Of a stretch of 64,000 nucleotides of DNA, positions 51,558-59,202 are shown piece after piece. The position numbers and the translations under genes are program-made. Source of the DNA: JBMNCQ01 sp049366715 (GTDB lineage: Bacteria > Bacillota > Peptococcia > Peptococcales > BICA1-8); the NCBI GenBank assembly GCA_049366715.1, contig JBMNCQ010000037.1, forward strand, positions 61,421-125,420, written 5' to 3'. Position 1 is the first letter of the stretch. Each line of letters opens with the position of its first letter. The notes below the pieces were generated by a model. That model was given only the letters and a program-made list of their open reading frames with translations, was not told where the DNA came from and did not search any database.

Positions 51558-52132
51558 ATCCCTGTTTCTTTGACTACATTGTCCGCAGTCATTTCATATT
51601 GATATCCGCAAGCCGGGCATGTTGCCTGTTTATTCTGAAACACTAATTTTTCACCGCACCTGCAGACCCAGCCGACCAATTTGGCCGGTACTCCATATAC
51701 CATGCTGAAATCAGGTGTGTCTTTCGTAACTACTGCTCCGGCCCCGACTAGTGCGTATCTGCCGATGGTATTACCGCAGACTATTGTGGCATTAGCGCCG
51801 ATGGAGGCACCTTGTTTAACTAAAGTCTGTTTATATTCATCTTTCCGTTCAATAAAACTTCGGGGATTAATAACATTGGTAAATACCATGGATGGTCCTA
51901 AAAAAACCTCATCTTCACAGATCACACCGGAAAAAATTGCGACATTATTTTGCACCTTAACATGATTTCCCAGGACAACCCCCGACCCAATGAAGACATT
52001 CTGACCGATATTGCAGTTTTGACCAATAACCGCATTCTTCATAATATGGGAAAAATGCCAAATCTTTGTATCAGCTCCAATCCGGCATGGTTCATCTATA
52101 AATGAAGAAGGGTGGACTGAATATTTTAACAT
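51554..52132 (-). CDS. Hexapeptide-repeat N-acetyltransferase with C-terminal Cys motif (WbpD/WlbB-like)
   Basis: A 192-residue protein. Residues about 10-150 form left-handed beta-helix repeats (IGADTKIWHFSHIM, IGQNVFIGSG, IGANATIVCG). It fits enzymes that acetylate the 3-amino group of UDP-GlcNAc3NA. Residues about 155-185 hold CRC and CPAC, four cysteines in zinc-ribbon spacing, which also appears in some WbpD relatives. It is first in the minus-strand operon, behind a sigma-K-like promoter. Confidence 0.85.
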   Translation of the reverse strand: MLKYSVHPSSFIDEPCRIGADTKIWHFSHIMKNAVIGQNCNIGQNVFIGSGVVLGNHVKVQNNVAIFSGVICEDEVFLGPSMVFTNVINPRSFIERKDEYKQTLVKQGASIGANATIVCGNTIGRYALVGAGAVVTKDTPDFSMVYGVPAKLVGWVCRCGEKLVFQNKQATCPACGYQYEMTADNVVKETGM

Positions 52133-52178
52133 GGGAACAACGCCTCACTTTAAAACTTGTTCATTTTATTTCTATTGC

Positions 52179-52207
52179 TATACTATGACAGGTATAAAAT
52201 AAAGGTT
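52179..52207 (-). promoter_or_regulatory. Candidate sigma-K promoter for the minus-strand operon
   Basis: On the minus strand, CATAGTATA (52179-52187) fits the -10 CATANNNTA, with AC 17 bp upstream as the -35. Start would be near 52172, 40 bp before the acetyltransferase ATG. Confidence 0.5.
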
Positions 52208-52236
52208 CATAGTTCGCGCCGGTTCAAAGGGTGCTC

Positions 52237-53616
52237 TTAATTAGGAGAACTTTGCCGTGCTAAATAGCAGGCATAATCTAAAGGTAAACCAAATATCTGC
52301 CGGCAGGCTTCGGGCTGCGCATCTCTATAAGCCATGCTGCTGGGTCTGCTGTTGGCTTCGAATAACCAGAGTTTACCTTCTCTGTCTAAGGCAACGTCCA
52401 GGCCGATTTCGCCTAAGTTACCGAAAAAATTTTCCAAAGCCTGAACGGTCTGTAAAGTAAAGGTGGTTATTATTTCCCAGGAAAGCTTAGGATGGAGCAG
52501 TCTTTCACCAGGTACAGTAAAGACATCCCTGGCTCCGGCGGCAAAGTTGGTTACGATAGCCCCGGGTTTGGCGATACGGAAGTTTAAGGCTGAAATAATC
52601 CAGTTATTATTGATGTTTTTCTGCACTAAAATGCGCATATCAAAGGGTGAGTCATCTATGTGGGCCAGTAAGATTCCCTGTTGCAAAATAAGGTACTCGC
52701 CCAGGGTTTTGTGCAAAAAGGAACCAAGTTTTTCCAAATCATTGAATTTCCGGCTTTTTATCACACTGCCTCCGGTTTTACAGAGGTAAGCGTTATCTTC
52801 TTTTTCTACCCGGTAAACCTGACGTCCGCTCCGGCCATAGTTGCCTTTAATAAAGACGTATTTATATTTCTCCAGGAATTCTGCCAACTTTGGAGCTGCA
52901 AAGAGGGTAGTTTCCGGGAGGTAATTTAGAGTTTTCGGCAAAGATTTTAGAGCTTGATAAGTTTCCCACTTACCAAAAGTCCGGGTTGTATTAATCCACT
53001 GAATGTTTTGTACATTACCTTTATTAGGAAAACTTGCGATGGTTTTGAGTCCGGGATAGGACCCTCTGTCATGGATGATCCGGGGAACAGGCACGATTTT
53101 TTTGACCCAGTTATAGTCGCTGGGATTGAGGCAATAGGCCTCAACGGAATTATTCTCCCAATCTACCTTCTTTAAACGAAAACAATAAAAAAGGATGCCC
53201 TTTTCCAGAGCGAGGAGTGCTCTTTTTTTAAGCGAATCGCTTTTTGTAATATTTTCCCAGGTATTCTGGGATACGGTTAAACCCAGTGCAGGACCTAAAA
53301 TCAGCTTCTGATCTAAGCGCAAAATCAGCCTTAAAGGCTCACCCTGGTAAAAGGGCAAATCATTTAGTGCTGCTTTGGACAAATACATAGCAGTAGGAGA
53401 AGCATAAATATTCTGCAGTGCTGTCTTTACCGGCAATTCTGTAACTCCGATGCGTAAGGTTAGCTCTTTGCGCGGGGTAAGATTTAACATCTTGAGCTGA
53501 TAATTGTTTAGAAAAAGCAGCTTCTTTCTTGTTTCCTGGGGTAAAGCTTCTAAAGTAAAGAATTTATGCTCAGGCTCAATTTCCTGAAGTTTAGCATTTT
53601 TCATGTGAGAGCCCAC
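52237..53616 (-). CDS. YheC/YheD-family ATP-grasp spore-coat-associated protein
   Basis: A 459-residue protein. The C-terminal half is an ATP-grasp domain: YVFIKGNYGRSGRQVYRVEKE (lysine and glycine loop), DMRILVQKN and EIGLDVALDREGKLWLFEANSRPS (metal-binding Glu and Asn). The N-terminal half has YheC/D features. The Bacillus homologues are found with the endospore coat; substrate is unknown. The start is uncertain: GTG 53616 or ATG 53604, neither with a good ribosome site. It is divergent from the GT2 gene and precedes the glycan operon. Confidence 0.83.
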   Translation of the reverse strand: MGSHMKNAKLQEIEPEHKFFTLEALPQETRKKLLFLNNYQLKMLNLTPRKELTLRIGVTELPVKTALQNIYASPTAMYLSKAALNDLPFYQGEPLRLILRLDQKLILGPALGLTVSQNTWENITKSDSLKKRALLALEKGILFYCFRLKKVDWENNSVEAYCLNPSDYNWVKKIVPVPRIIHDRGSYPGLKTIASFPNKGNVQNIQWINTTRTFGKWETYQALKSLPKTLNYLPETTLFAAPKLAEFLEKYKYVFIKGNYGRSGRQVYRVEKEDNAYLCKTGGSVIKSRKFNDLEKLGSFLHKTLGEYLILQQGILLAHIDDSPFDMRILVQKNINNNWIISALNFRIAKPGAIVTNFAAGARDVFTVPGERLLHPKLSWEIITTFTLQTVQALENFFGNLGEIGLDVALDREGKLWLFEANSRPSSMAYRDAQPEACRQIFGLPLDYACYLARQSSPN

Positions 53617-53716
53617 TTTTCTTGTTCCATAAATTTGTCTTCCTTTACAGTAAAGTAGTCCATACTATATAAAATTCGGAATTAAGATATTTTGTGATTA
53701 TGAAAGGCAGGTTGGT

Positions 53717-53767
53717 AAAAATAAAGGGTGCTTCCTTGGCCCGGTCCCAGGAACACCCTTTATTTTG
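53717..53767. terminator. Terminator-like hairpin in a divergent leader
   Basis: ATAAAGGGTG-C-TTCCT pairs with AGGAA-C-ACCCTTTAT with one C-C mismatch and a 12-nt loop, followed by TTTTG. It lies between the two 5' ends (53616 and 53870), where no gene should end. Confidence 0.65.
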
Positions 53768-53769
53768 TA

Positions 53770-53797
53770 ACAAAATTCATAGATAGCCCATAACTTA
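53770..53797 (+). promoter_or_regulatory. Candidate sigma-K promoter for the GT2-fnl operon
   Basis: CATAACTTA (53789-53797) fits CATANNNTA, with AC at 53770-53771, 17 bp upstream, the same spacing as the minus-strand element at 52179. Start near 53804. Confidence 0.5.
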
Positions 53798-53869
53798 TAA
53801 TTAGATGTAAGCTCTATTTTAATGATCAGAAACAAAGTTAAATATTAAGAAATAATGGAGGAAAACAGC

Positions 53870-54874
53870 TTGTGTGCACCGTTAGTCACGATTGGAATCA
53901 TTAATTATAACTGCCGAAAATTCTTAGAAAATTGTCTTAACTCATTTCTTAATCAGTCATATAAAAATATGGAGATTATTATTATTGATGACTGTTCCAC
54001 CGATGGATCTGTTGATTTTCTGCAAAAATTGGAGGAGAAAACCGAAAATATACGCTGTATCTACCATCAGGTGAACAGCGGAAGTCCTGTGCAGGGTATT
54101 CAAGAAATAATCAAAGAAGCCAAGGGAAAATATTTTCAATGGATTGCATCAGATGACTATGTAGAAGGCAATTTAATGCAAGAATTTGTAGATTATCTGG
54201 AAGAAACGGGACAAGATTATGTTTATTGTAATTTTAATATTGTCAATGAGAATAATGCTGTAACGGCGTACTGGAATTATACCGTGCCTACCCTGGAAGA
54301 AATGGTTTATAAAATTTTCACAAGGTGTTCCGGCATAATCCCGATGAACGGCCTTTACAAAACGGAGTTTTTCCGCAGGAATGAAATTACCTGGAGTATC
54401 TACAGGGATAATGAATATTCCAGCGATACCATCAACTCGCTGTATTTTGCTAAACATGGGTTGAAATATGGCCTGGTGAATAAAAGTCTGCTTAATTACC
54501 GAGTGCATAGTGATAATTATTCTCATAAAATTGAGAGGAGAATCAAGACCTCCGTAACAGTATACGACTTTATCATCAAGAACTTTAATGAAGAAATATA
54601 TTTTCCTCGTATTCCCTGGATTAATTGTGAATACCGGGAACAGCTAAAAAGCTATACAATTGCAGCGTTTTATTATGATAAAATCCAAAGCTATCTGCGC
54701 TTGGAAGGCCTGCCGTATTACATAAAATCCACGATAACCACAGAATATCTTCAAGATTCCCTGCAGGTTTTCGTTGCGGAAGGCCTGCAGCATATCCAAA
54801 CAGGATTGACCCAGGGCGAGGCTTTAAAAAGTGAATTAACTCAATTACAAGAAAAATATAAAAGTATTTTTTAG
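53870..54874 (+). CDS. Family 2 glycosyltransferase
   Basis: A 334-residue GT-A enzyme: VTIGIINYNCRKFLENCLNSF, MEIIIIDDCSTDGS and the DxD-like ASDDY. It transfers a sugar from a nucleotide donor during glycan assembly. I prefer TTG 53870, eight bases after GGAGG (53857-53861); that same GGAGG overlaps the alternative ATG 53855, which has no site of its own. First gene in a five-gene plus-strand operon with FkbM and fnl-type genes. Confidence 0.85.
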   Translation: MCAPLVTIGIINYNCRKFLENCLNSFLNQSYKNMEIIIIDDCSTDGSVDFLQKLEEKTENIRCIYHQVNSGSPVQGIQEIIKEAKGKYFQWIASDDYVEGNLMQEFVDYLEETGQDYVYCNFNIVNENNAVTAYWNYTVPTLEEMVYKIFTRCSGIIPMNGLYKTEFFRRNEITWSIYRDNEYSSDTINSLYFAKHGLKYGLVNKSLLNYRVHSDNYSHKIERRIKTSVTVYDFIIKNFNEEIYFPRIPWINCEYREQLKSYTIAAFYYDKIQSYLRLEGLPYYIKSTITTEYLQDSLQVFVAEGLQHIQTGLTQGEALKSELTQLQEKYKSIF

Positions 54875-54899
54875 TTGGACCATGAAAGGAAGATCAGCT

Positions 54900-55976
54900 A
54901 TGCTAAAGCGGGTTTATGAGCTGCTTTTAGAAGAAAAAGCAGTTAAGGACAATGATGATATGTCTGTGTTAAGAGCGAAAGACATCTTTTTATTCGGAGC
55001 AGGAGGTATAGGATATATTACCGGCAGAATTTTAACGGATAAAGGATATAAAGTGTGTTGCTTCATTGATGATGATCAGGCTAAACAAGGAACAGAGCTT
55101 AACGGGATTAAGATTTTGGGGCTGCAGGATGTCGACTGCACTCCGGAATCTGTTATCCTCATATGTACCCCTAATCCAATGAATATACGGCATAAACTCT
55201 TAGGCCTGGGGTATGAAAATGTTGCATATTTACCGGTAATGATGCTGGAAAACAGTTTTTATGATACCTCATTAATCGCAAAGGAGAGCCGAAAGTTAGC
55301 CCAAGTATATGACCTGCTGGCCGATGAGTTTTCAAAGCTGGTATTCAGTAATATTTTGCAGCACAGAATTACGATGGATTTTTCTTACTTTACCGGTATT
55401 GTGAGTCAGAAGCAGTATTTTCCTACTGATATCTTTACTTTAAATGATCAGGAATGCTTTGTTGACGGCGGAGCCTATAATGGTGAAACAATAAGGGATT
55501 TTATCAAGGCCACCGGTAACAGCTTTACTTTTATTTATGGCTTTGAGCCGGATAAACAAAATTTTGACAGTCTGGAAAAAGAACTTGAACATATTGGCGC
55601 TAACCGGTTAAAGTTGTTTAATGCCGGTTTATACTCCGCAACACAGGAAGCCTGTTTCGACAGTCATGGCAATAGCAGTTCACATCTTTCCGAAAGCGGA
55701 AAGGATAAAATCTCCCTGGTTAAGTTTGATGACATAGCGGAGAAATATAAACCAACATACATAAAACTGGATATTGAAGGTGCGGAGAGAGAAGCTCTGG
55801 AGGGGATGGAAAACACGCTTAAGGCTTATCGGCCTAAACTGGCGGTCTCGGTTTATCATAAAGCTGATGATTTATGGGAACTGCCGCTGGTTGTCCATAG
55901 CCTGAACTCTTCCTATAAAATCTATCTCAGACATTACATGGGCAGTTTGCATGAAACAGTTTGTTATGCAGTATAG
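54900..55976 (+). CDS. FkbM-family methyltransferase with N-terminal Rossmann-like domain
   Basis: A 358-residue protein. Residues about 20-110 look like a nucleotide-binding fold (IFLFGAGGIGYITGRIL, CCFIDDDQAKQG). Residues about 185-340 are the FkbM methyltransferase: CFVDGGAYNGETIRDF (SAM loop), YGFEPDKQNF and YIKLDIEGAEREALEGM. It would O-methylate the surface glycan. ATG 54900 follows AAGGAAGA; ATG 54882 is less likely. It is 25 bp after the GT2 gene and 18 bp before the fnlA-like gene. Confidence 0.87.
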   Translation: MLKRVYELLLEEKAVKDNDDMSVLRAKDIFLFGAGGIGYITGRILTDKGYKVCCFIDDDQAKQGTELNGIKILGLQDVDCTPESVILICTPNPMNIRHKLLGLGYENVAYLPVMMLENSFYDTSLIAKESRKLAQVYDLLADEFSKLVFSNILQHRITMDFSYFTGIVSQKQYFPTDIFTLNDQECFVDGGAYNGETIRDFIKATGNSFTFIYGFEPDKQNFDSLEKELEHIGANRLKLFNAGLYSATQEACFDSHGNSSSHLSESGKDKISLVKFDDIAEKYKPTYIKLDIEGAEREALEGMENTLKAYRPKLAVSVYHKADDLWELPLVVHSLNSSYKIYLRHYMGSLHETVCYAV

Positions 55977-55994
55977 GTGAAAAGAGGGAACTAA

Positions 55995-57008
55995 ATGTTT
56001 ATAGGTAAAATTTTACTGATTACCGGTGGAACAGGTTCCTTTGGGAATGCTGTTCTTAAAAAATTTATTCATACAGGTATCAAAGAAATACGTATTTTTA
56101 GCAGGGATGAGAAGAAACAAGATGATATGCGCCGTGAACTGAACAATCCTAAGGTTAAATTTTATATTGGTGATGTCAGGGATTACCACTCTTTACACAG
56201 TGTGTTAAAAGGTGTGGATTATGTTTTTCATGCTGCGGCCTTAAAACAAGTGCCTTCCTGTGAATTTTATCCGGTAGAGGCCGTTAAAACCAACATTATG
56301 GGAACGGACAATCTGATCAAGGCAGCAATTGCGAATAAAGTAAAGAAAGTAATTGTTTTAAGTACCGATAAAGCCGTTTATCCCATAAATGCGATGGGAA
56401 TGTCCAAGGCCATGCTGGAAAAAGTGATGGTGGCTGCTTCCCGGAACCTGGGTGAAGATGAAACAACTCTGTGCGGGACCAGATACGGTAATGTCATGGC
56501 TTCCAGGGGCTCCGTTATTCCCTTGTTTGTTAGACAGATAATAGAAGGCCTGCCCCTTACGGTAACAGATCCTAACATGACCAGGTTCATGATGTCTTTA
56601 GAAAATGCCATCGAATTGGTGCTCTTTGCTTTCAGCAACGCAATACAAGGCGATATATTTGTTCAGAAAGCTCCTGCCGCGACAATATTGGAGATCGCTA
56701 CGGCTTTAAAAGATATATTTAACGCTGATAATGAAATAAAGATCATCGGTACCCGTCATGGAGAGAAATTATATGAGACTCTGCTGGCCAGGGAAGAAAT
56801 GGCCATAGCTGAAGATCTCGGAGATTACTACCGGATACCGGCGGATAACAGGGATCTTAACTATGATAAATATTTTTGTTGCGGCAAAAATATGGCGGAA
56901 GATTTAAATGATTATAACTCTCATAATACCAGAAGGCTTCAGTATGAGGAATTAAAAAATATGCTTTTAGGATTGGAGCATATTCAAAAACACTTAAAAC
57001 AGAGCTAA
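55995..57008 (+). CDS. UDP-GlcNAc 4,6-dehydratase/5-epimerase (FnlA/CapE/WbjB-like)
   Basis: A 337-residue SDR: LLITGGTGSFGNAVL (NAD loop), IFSRDEKKQDDMR, HAAALKQVPSCEFYP, the STDKA motif and RYGNVMASRGSVIPLF. These fit CapE/WbjB, which start UDP-N-acetyl-L-fucosamine synthesis from UDP-GlcNAc. The genes for the next two steps follow at 57020 and 58148. GAGGG lies before ATG 55995. PglF-type dehydratases of longer length are excluded by size. Confidence 0.88.
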   Translation: MFIGKILLITGGTGSFGNAVLKKFIHTGIKEIRIFSRDEKKQDDMRRELNNPKVKFYIGDVRDYHSLHSVLKGVDYVFHAAALKQVPSCEFYPVEAVKTNIMGTDNLIKAAIANKVKKVIVLSTDKAVYPINAMGMSKAMLEKVMVAASRNLGEDETTLCGTRYGNVMASRGSVIPLFVRQIIEGLPLTVTDPNMTRFMMSLENAIELVLFAFSNAIQGDIFVQKAPAATILEIATALKDIFNADNEIKIIGTRHGEKLYETLLAREEMAIAEDLGDYYRIPADNRDLNYDKYFCCGKNMAEDLNDYNSHNTRRLQYEELKNMLLGLEHIQKHLKQS

Positions 57009-57019
57009 GGAGTTTTCTT

Positions 57020-58144
57020 ATGTTAAAAGTAATGACGATAGTGGGGACCCGCCCGGAGGTAATTAAATTAAGCAGGGTAATTGCCGTTCTGGATGAATAT
57101 ACGGACCATATTCTTGTTCATACCGGACAGAATTTTGATTATGAGCTCAATGATATTTTTTTTGCAGAAATGAGGATCAGAAAACCCCGGTATCTTTTAA
57201 ATTCAGCAGGGAAAACTCCTATGGAAACGATTGCCAATATCCTGCTGGAAGTAGATAAAGTACTTGAAATTGAGCGGCCTGATGCTGTTTTGATTTATGG
57301 TGATACAAACAGCTGTTTGTCCGTGATAGCCGCAAAACGCAAGAAAATTCCTGTTTTTCATATGGAAGCAGGAAACCGTTGTTTTGACCAAAGAGTACCT
57401 GAAGAGATAAACCGGAAGCTGGTCGATCATCTAAGTGATATAAATATGCCTATCTCAGAACACGCCCGGAGATATTTAATGGCCGAAGGTATTAAAGGAG
57501 AAACCATTATTAAAACCGGTTCGGCGATGCAAGAAGTCCTCAATTATTATAAAAATGATATTACTAAATCGCAAATACTTGCAAAGCTGGATTTAAAGAC
57601 CCGGGAATATTTCGTGGTTAGTGCTCATCGAGAAGAGAACATTGATTCCGAACGAAACTTTAAACACTTTATGGAAACTCTAAACGTGCTGACGCAAAAA
57701 TATGCGAAAAGAATTATGGTTTCTACCCACCCCAGAACAAGAAAAAAAGTACAGGAGACAGACCGGAGATTTATTAGTGACAAGATTGAATGGCTGAAGC
57801 CCCTGGGCTTTTTTGATTACATAAAACTGCAAATGAATGCTTTTTGTGTAATATCCGATAGCGGCACAATCATGGAAGAAGCAGCTTTGCTGGCTTTTCC
57901 GGCTGTTACCATTAGAAATGCTCATGAGCGGCCGGAAGGAATGGATGAAGGTATATTGATTATGGCCGGTCTTAAAGCAGAAAAAGTAATGCAGGCTATC
58001 CATGTCGTGACAAGTTCAGAGAGAAGTACTTTTACTAAGGCAGTGACGGATTATGATGCGGTCAATATATCCGATAAGATTGTCAAAATTATCATGAGTT
58101 ATACCGATTATATCAGGCGTACGGTATGGATGGAGAGGGATTAG
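57020..58144 (+). CDS. UDP-sugar 2-epimerase (FnlC/CapG/WbjD-like)
   Basis: A 374-residue WecB-fold epimerase. TIVGTRPEVIKLS opens the protein; GQNFDYELND, HMEAGNRCFDQRVPEEINRK and ISDSGTIMEEAALL are typical of FnlC/WbjD rather than plain WecB. It would convert UDP-2-acetamido-2,6-dideoxy-L-talose to UDP-L-FucNAc. It begins 12 bp after the FnlA-like gene (AAGGAG) and ends 4 bp before the reductase gene. Confidence 0.88.
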   Translation: MLKVMTIVGTRPEVIKLSRVIAVLDEYTDHILVHTGQNFDYELNDIFFAEMRIRKPRYLLNSAGKTPMETIANILLEVDKVLEIERPDAVLIYGDTNSCLSVIAAKRKKIPVFHMEAGNRCFDQRVPEEINRKLVDHLSDINMPISEHARRYLMAEGIKGETIIKTGSAMQEVLNYYKNDITKSQILAKLDLKTREYFVVSAHREENIDSERNFKHFMETLNVLTQKYAKRIMVSTHPRTRKKVQETDRRFISDKIEWLKPLGFFDYIKLQMNAFCVISDSGTIMEEAALLAFPAVTIRNAHERPEGMDEGILIMAGLKAEKVMQAIHVVTSSERSTFTKAVTDYDAVNISDKIVKIIMSYTDYIRRTVWMERD

Positions 58145-58147
58145 AAG

Positions 58148-59014
58148 GTGAACAAGCAAAAAATACTGGTGCTGGGTTCAACAGGAATGGCCGGACATGT
58201 TATTACGACTTTTTTGACAGAGCAAGAGAAGTATGAGGTATTTAACCTGGCACGCAAGAAAAAATTGAATGAAAAATCATATCTGCTCGATGCTTCTGAT
58301 TTCACAAAGCTGGATTTATTCCTGGATAAGGAGAACTTTGCTGTTATTATTAACTGTATAGGTATTTTAAATCAGTTTGCTGACGAATTTAAGGGCCGGG
58401 CCATCCTGTTAAATTCCTACCTGCCTCATTTCTTAGCAGATAAATATCAGGGTACGGGGACAAAAATTATTCATTTAAGTACAGATTGTGTATTTTCGGG
58501 GAAAACAGGGTCTTACCTGGAAACCTCTTACAAAGATAGTGATTCTTTTTACGGTCGTACCAAGGCCTTAGGAGAAATCTGCAATAATCGAAACACTACC
58601 ATTAGAACTTCTATAATTGGCCCGGACTTGAGTAATTCCGGGATTGGTCTTTTTAACTGGTTTATGCATTCGCAGGGAAGTGTAAAGGGTTTCGCCAATT
58701 CGATCTGGACAGGGATTACTACCATTGAGCTGGCTAAAGCTATTGAAAAAATTATTGACCAAGACCTGACCGGTATCTATCATTTGGTTCCTGAAAAGAG
58801 TATCAGCAAATATGAATTATTGGTGATTTTTAAGGAAGTTTTTCAAAGAGATCAGGTTTGCGTAAGGGAGTACGCTAATGAATTTAATGATAAAAGCTTA
58901 ATGAATACCCGTTGTGATTTTGATTATAAAATACCTGATTATCAATTCATGGCAACTGAGATGAAAGAGTGGATATTACACCACAAATCTTTTTATGCTC
59001 ATTATGATATTTAA
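58148..59014 (+). CDS. RmlD-like SDR reductase, FucNAc pathway
   Basis: A 288-residue SDR: ILVLGSTGMAGHVITTFL, INCIGILNQFAD, HLSTDCVFSGKTG and YGRTKALGE (YxxxK). Position between FnlA- and FnlC-type genes suggests it carries out the keto-reduction step done by CapF/WbjC elsewhere, though it lacks the extra cupin domain of CapF. The start is GTG 58148 after AGAAGG. Last gene of the plus-strand operon. Confidence 0.83.
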   Translation: MNKQKILVLGSTGMAGHVITTFLTEQEKYEVFNLARKKKLNEKSYLLDASDFTKLDLFLDKENFAVIINCIGILNQFADEFKGRAILLNSYLPHFLADKYQGTGTKIIHLSTDCVFSGKTGSYLETSYKDSDSFYGRTKALGEICNNRNTTIRTSIIGPDLSNSGIGLFNWFMHSQGSVKGFANSIWTGITTIELAKAIEKIIDQDLTGIYHLVPEKSISKYELLVIFKEVFQRDQVCVREYANEFNDKSLMNTRCDFDYKIPDYQFMATEMKEWILHHKSFYAHYDI

Positions 59015-59117
59015 GGATTATTTTAATCCCGCTAATCGGAAAAGATAATTTATTTACTATACTTATGCCGGCTCGAACCGGTTAGATACAAATAAAGTAG
59101 GTTTTACCGAAGATAAC

Positions 59118-59149
59118 GGGTGGAATGCCGCTCATTATCTTTTATTTTA
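59118..59149 (+). terminator. Weak terminator after the fnl operon
   Basis: AAGATAA and TTATCTT enclose an 18-nt loop with partial internal pairing, followed by a T-rich tract. Confidence 0.4.
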
Positions 59150-59166
59150 CCTGTTGTTGTCTAAAA

Positions 59167-59187
59167 AACCGGGGGCTAAGCCCCCGG
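59167..59187 (-). terminator. Terminator of the minus-strand GT-methyltransferase gene
   Basis: CCGGGGGCT-A-AGCCCCCGG: a 9-bp GC stem; read on the minus strand it is followed by TTTTTT. Confidence 0.8.
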
Positions 59188-59202
59188 CTGAATCACCGGC
59201 CA

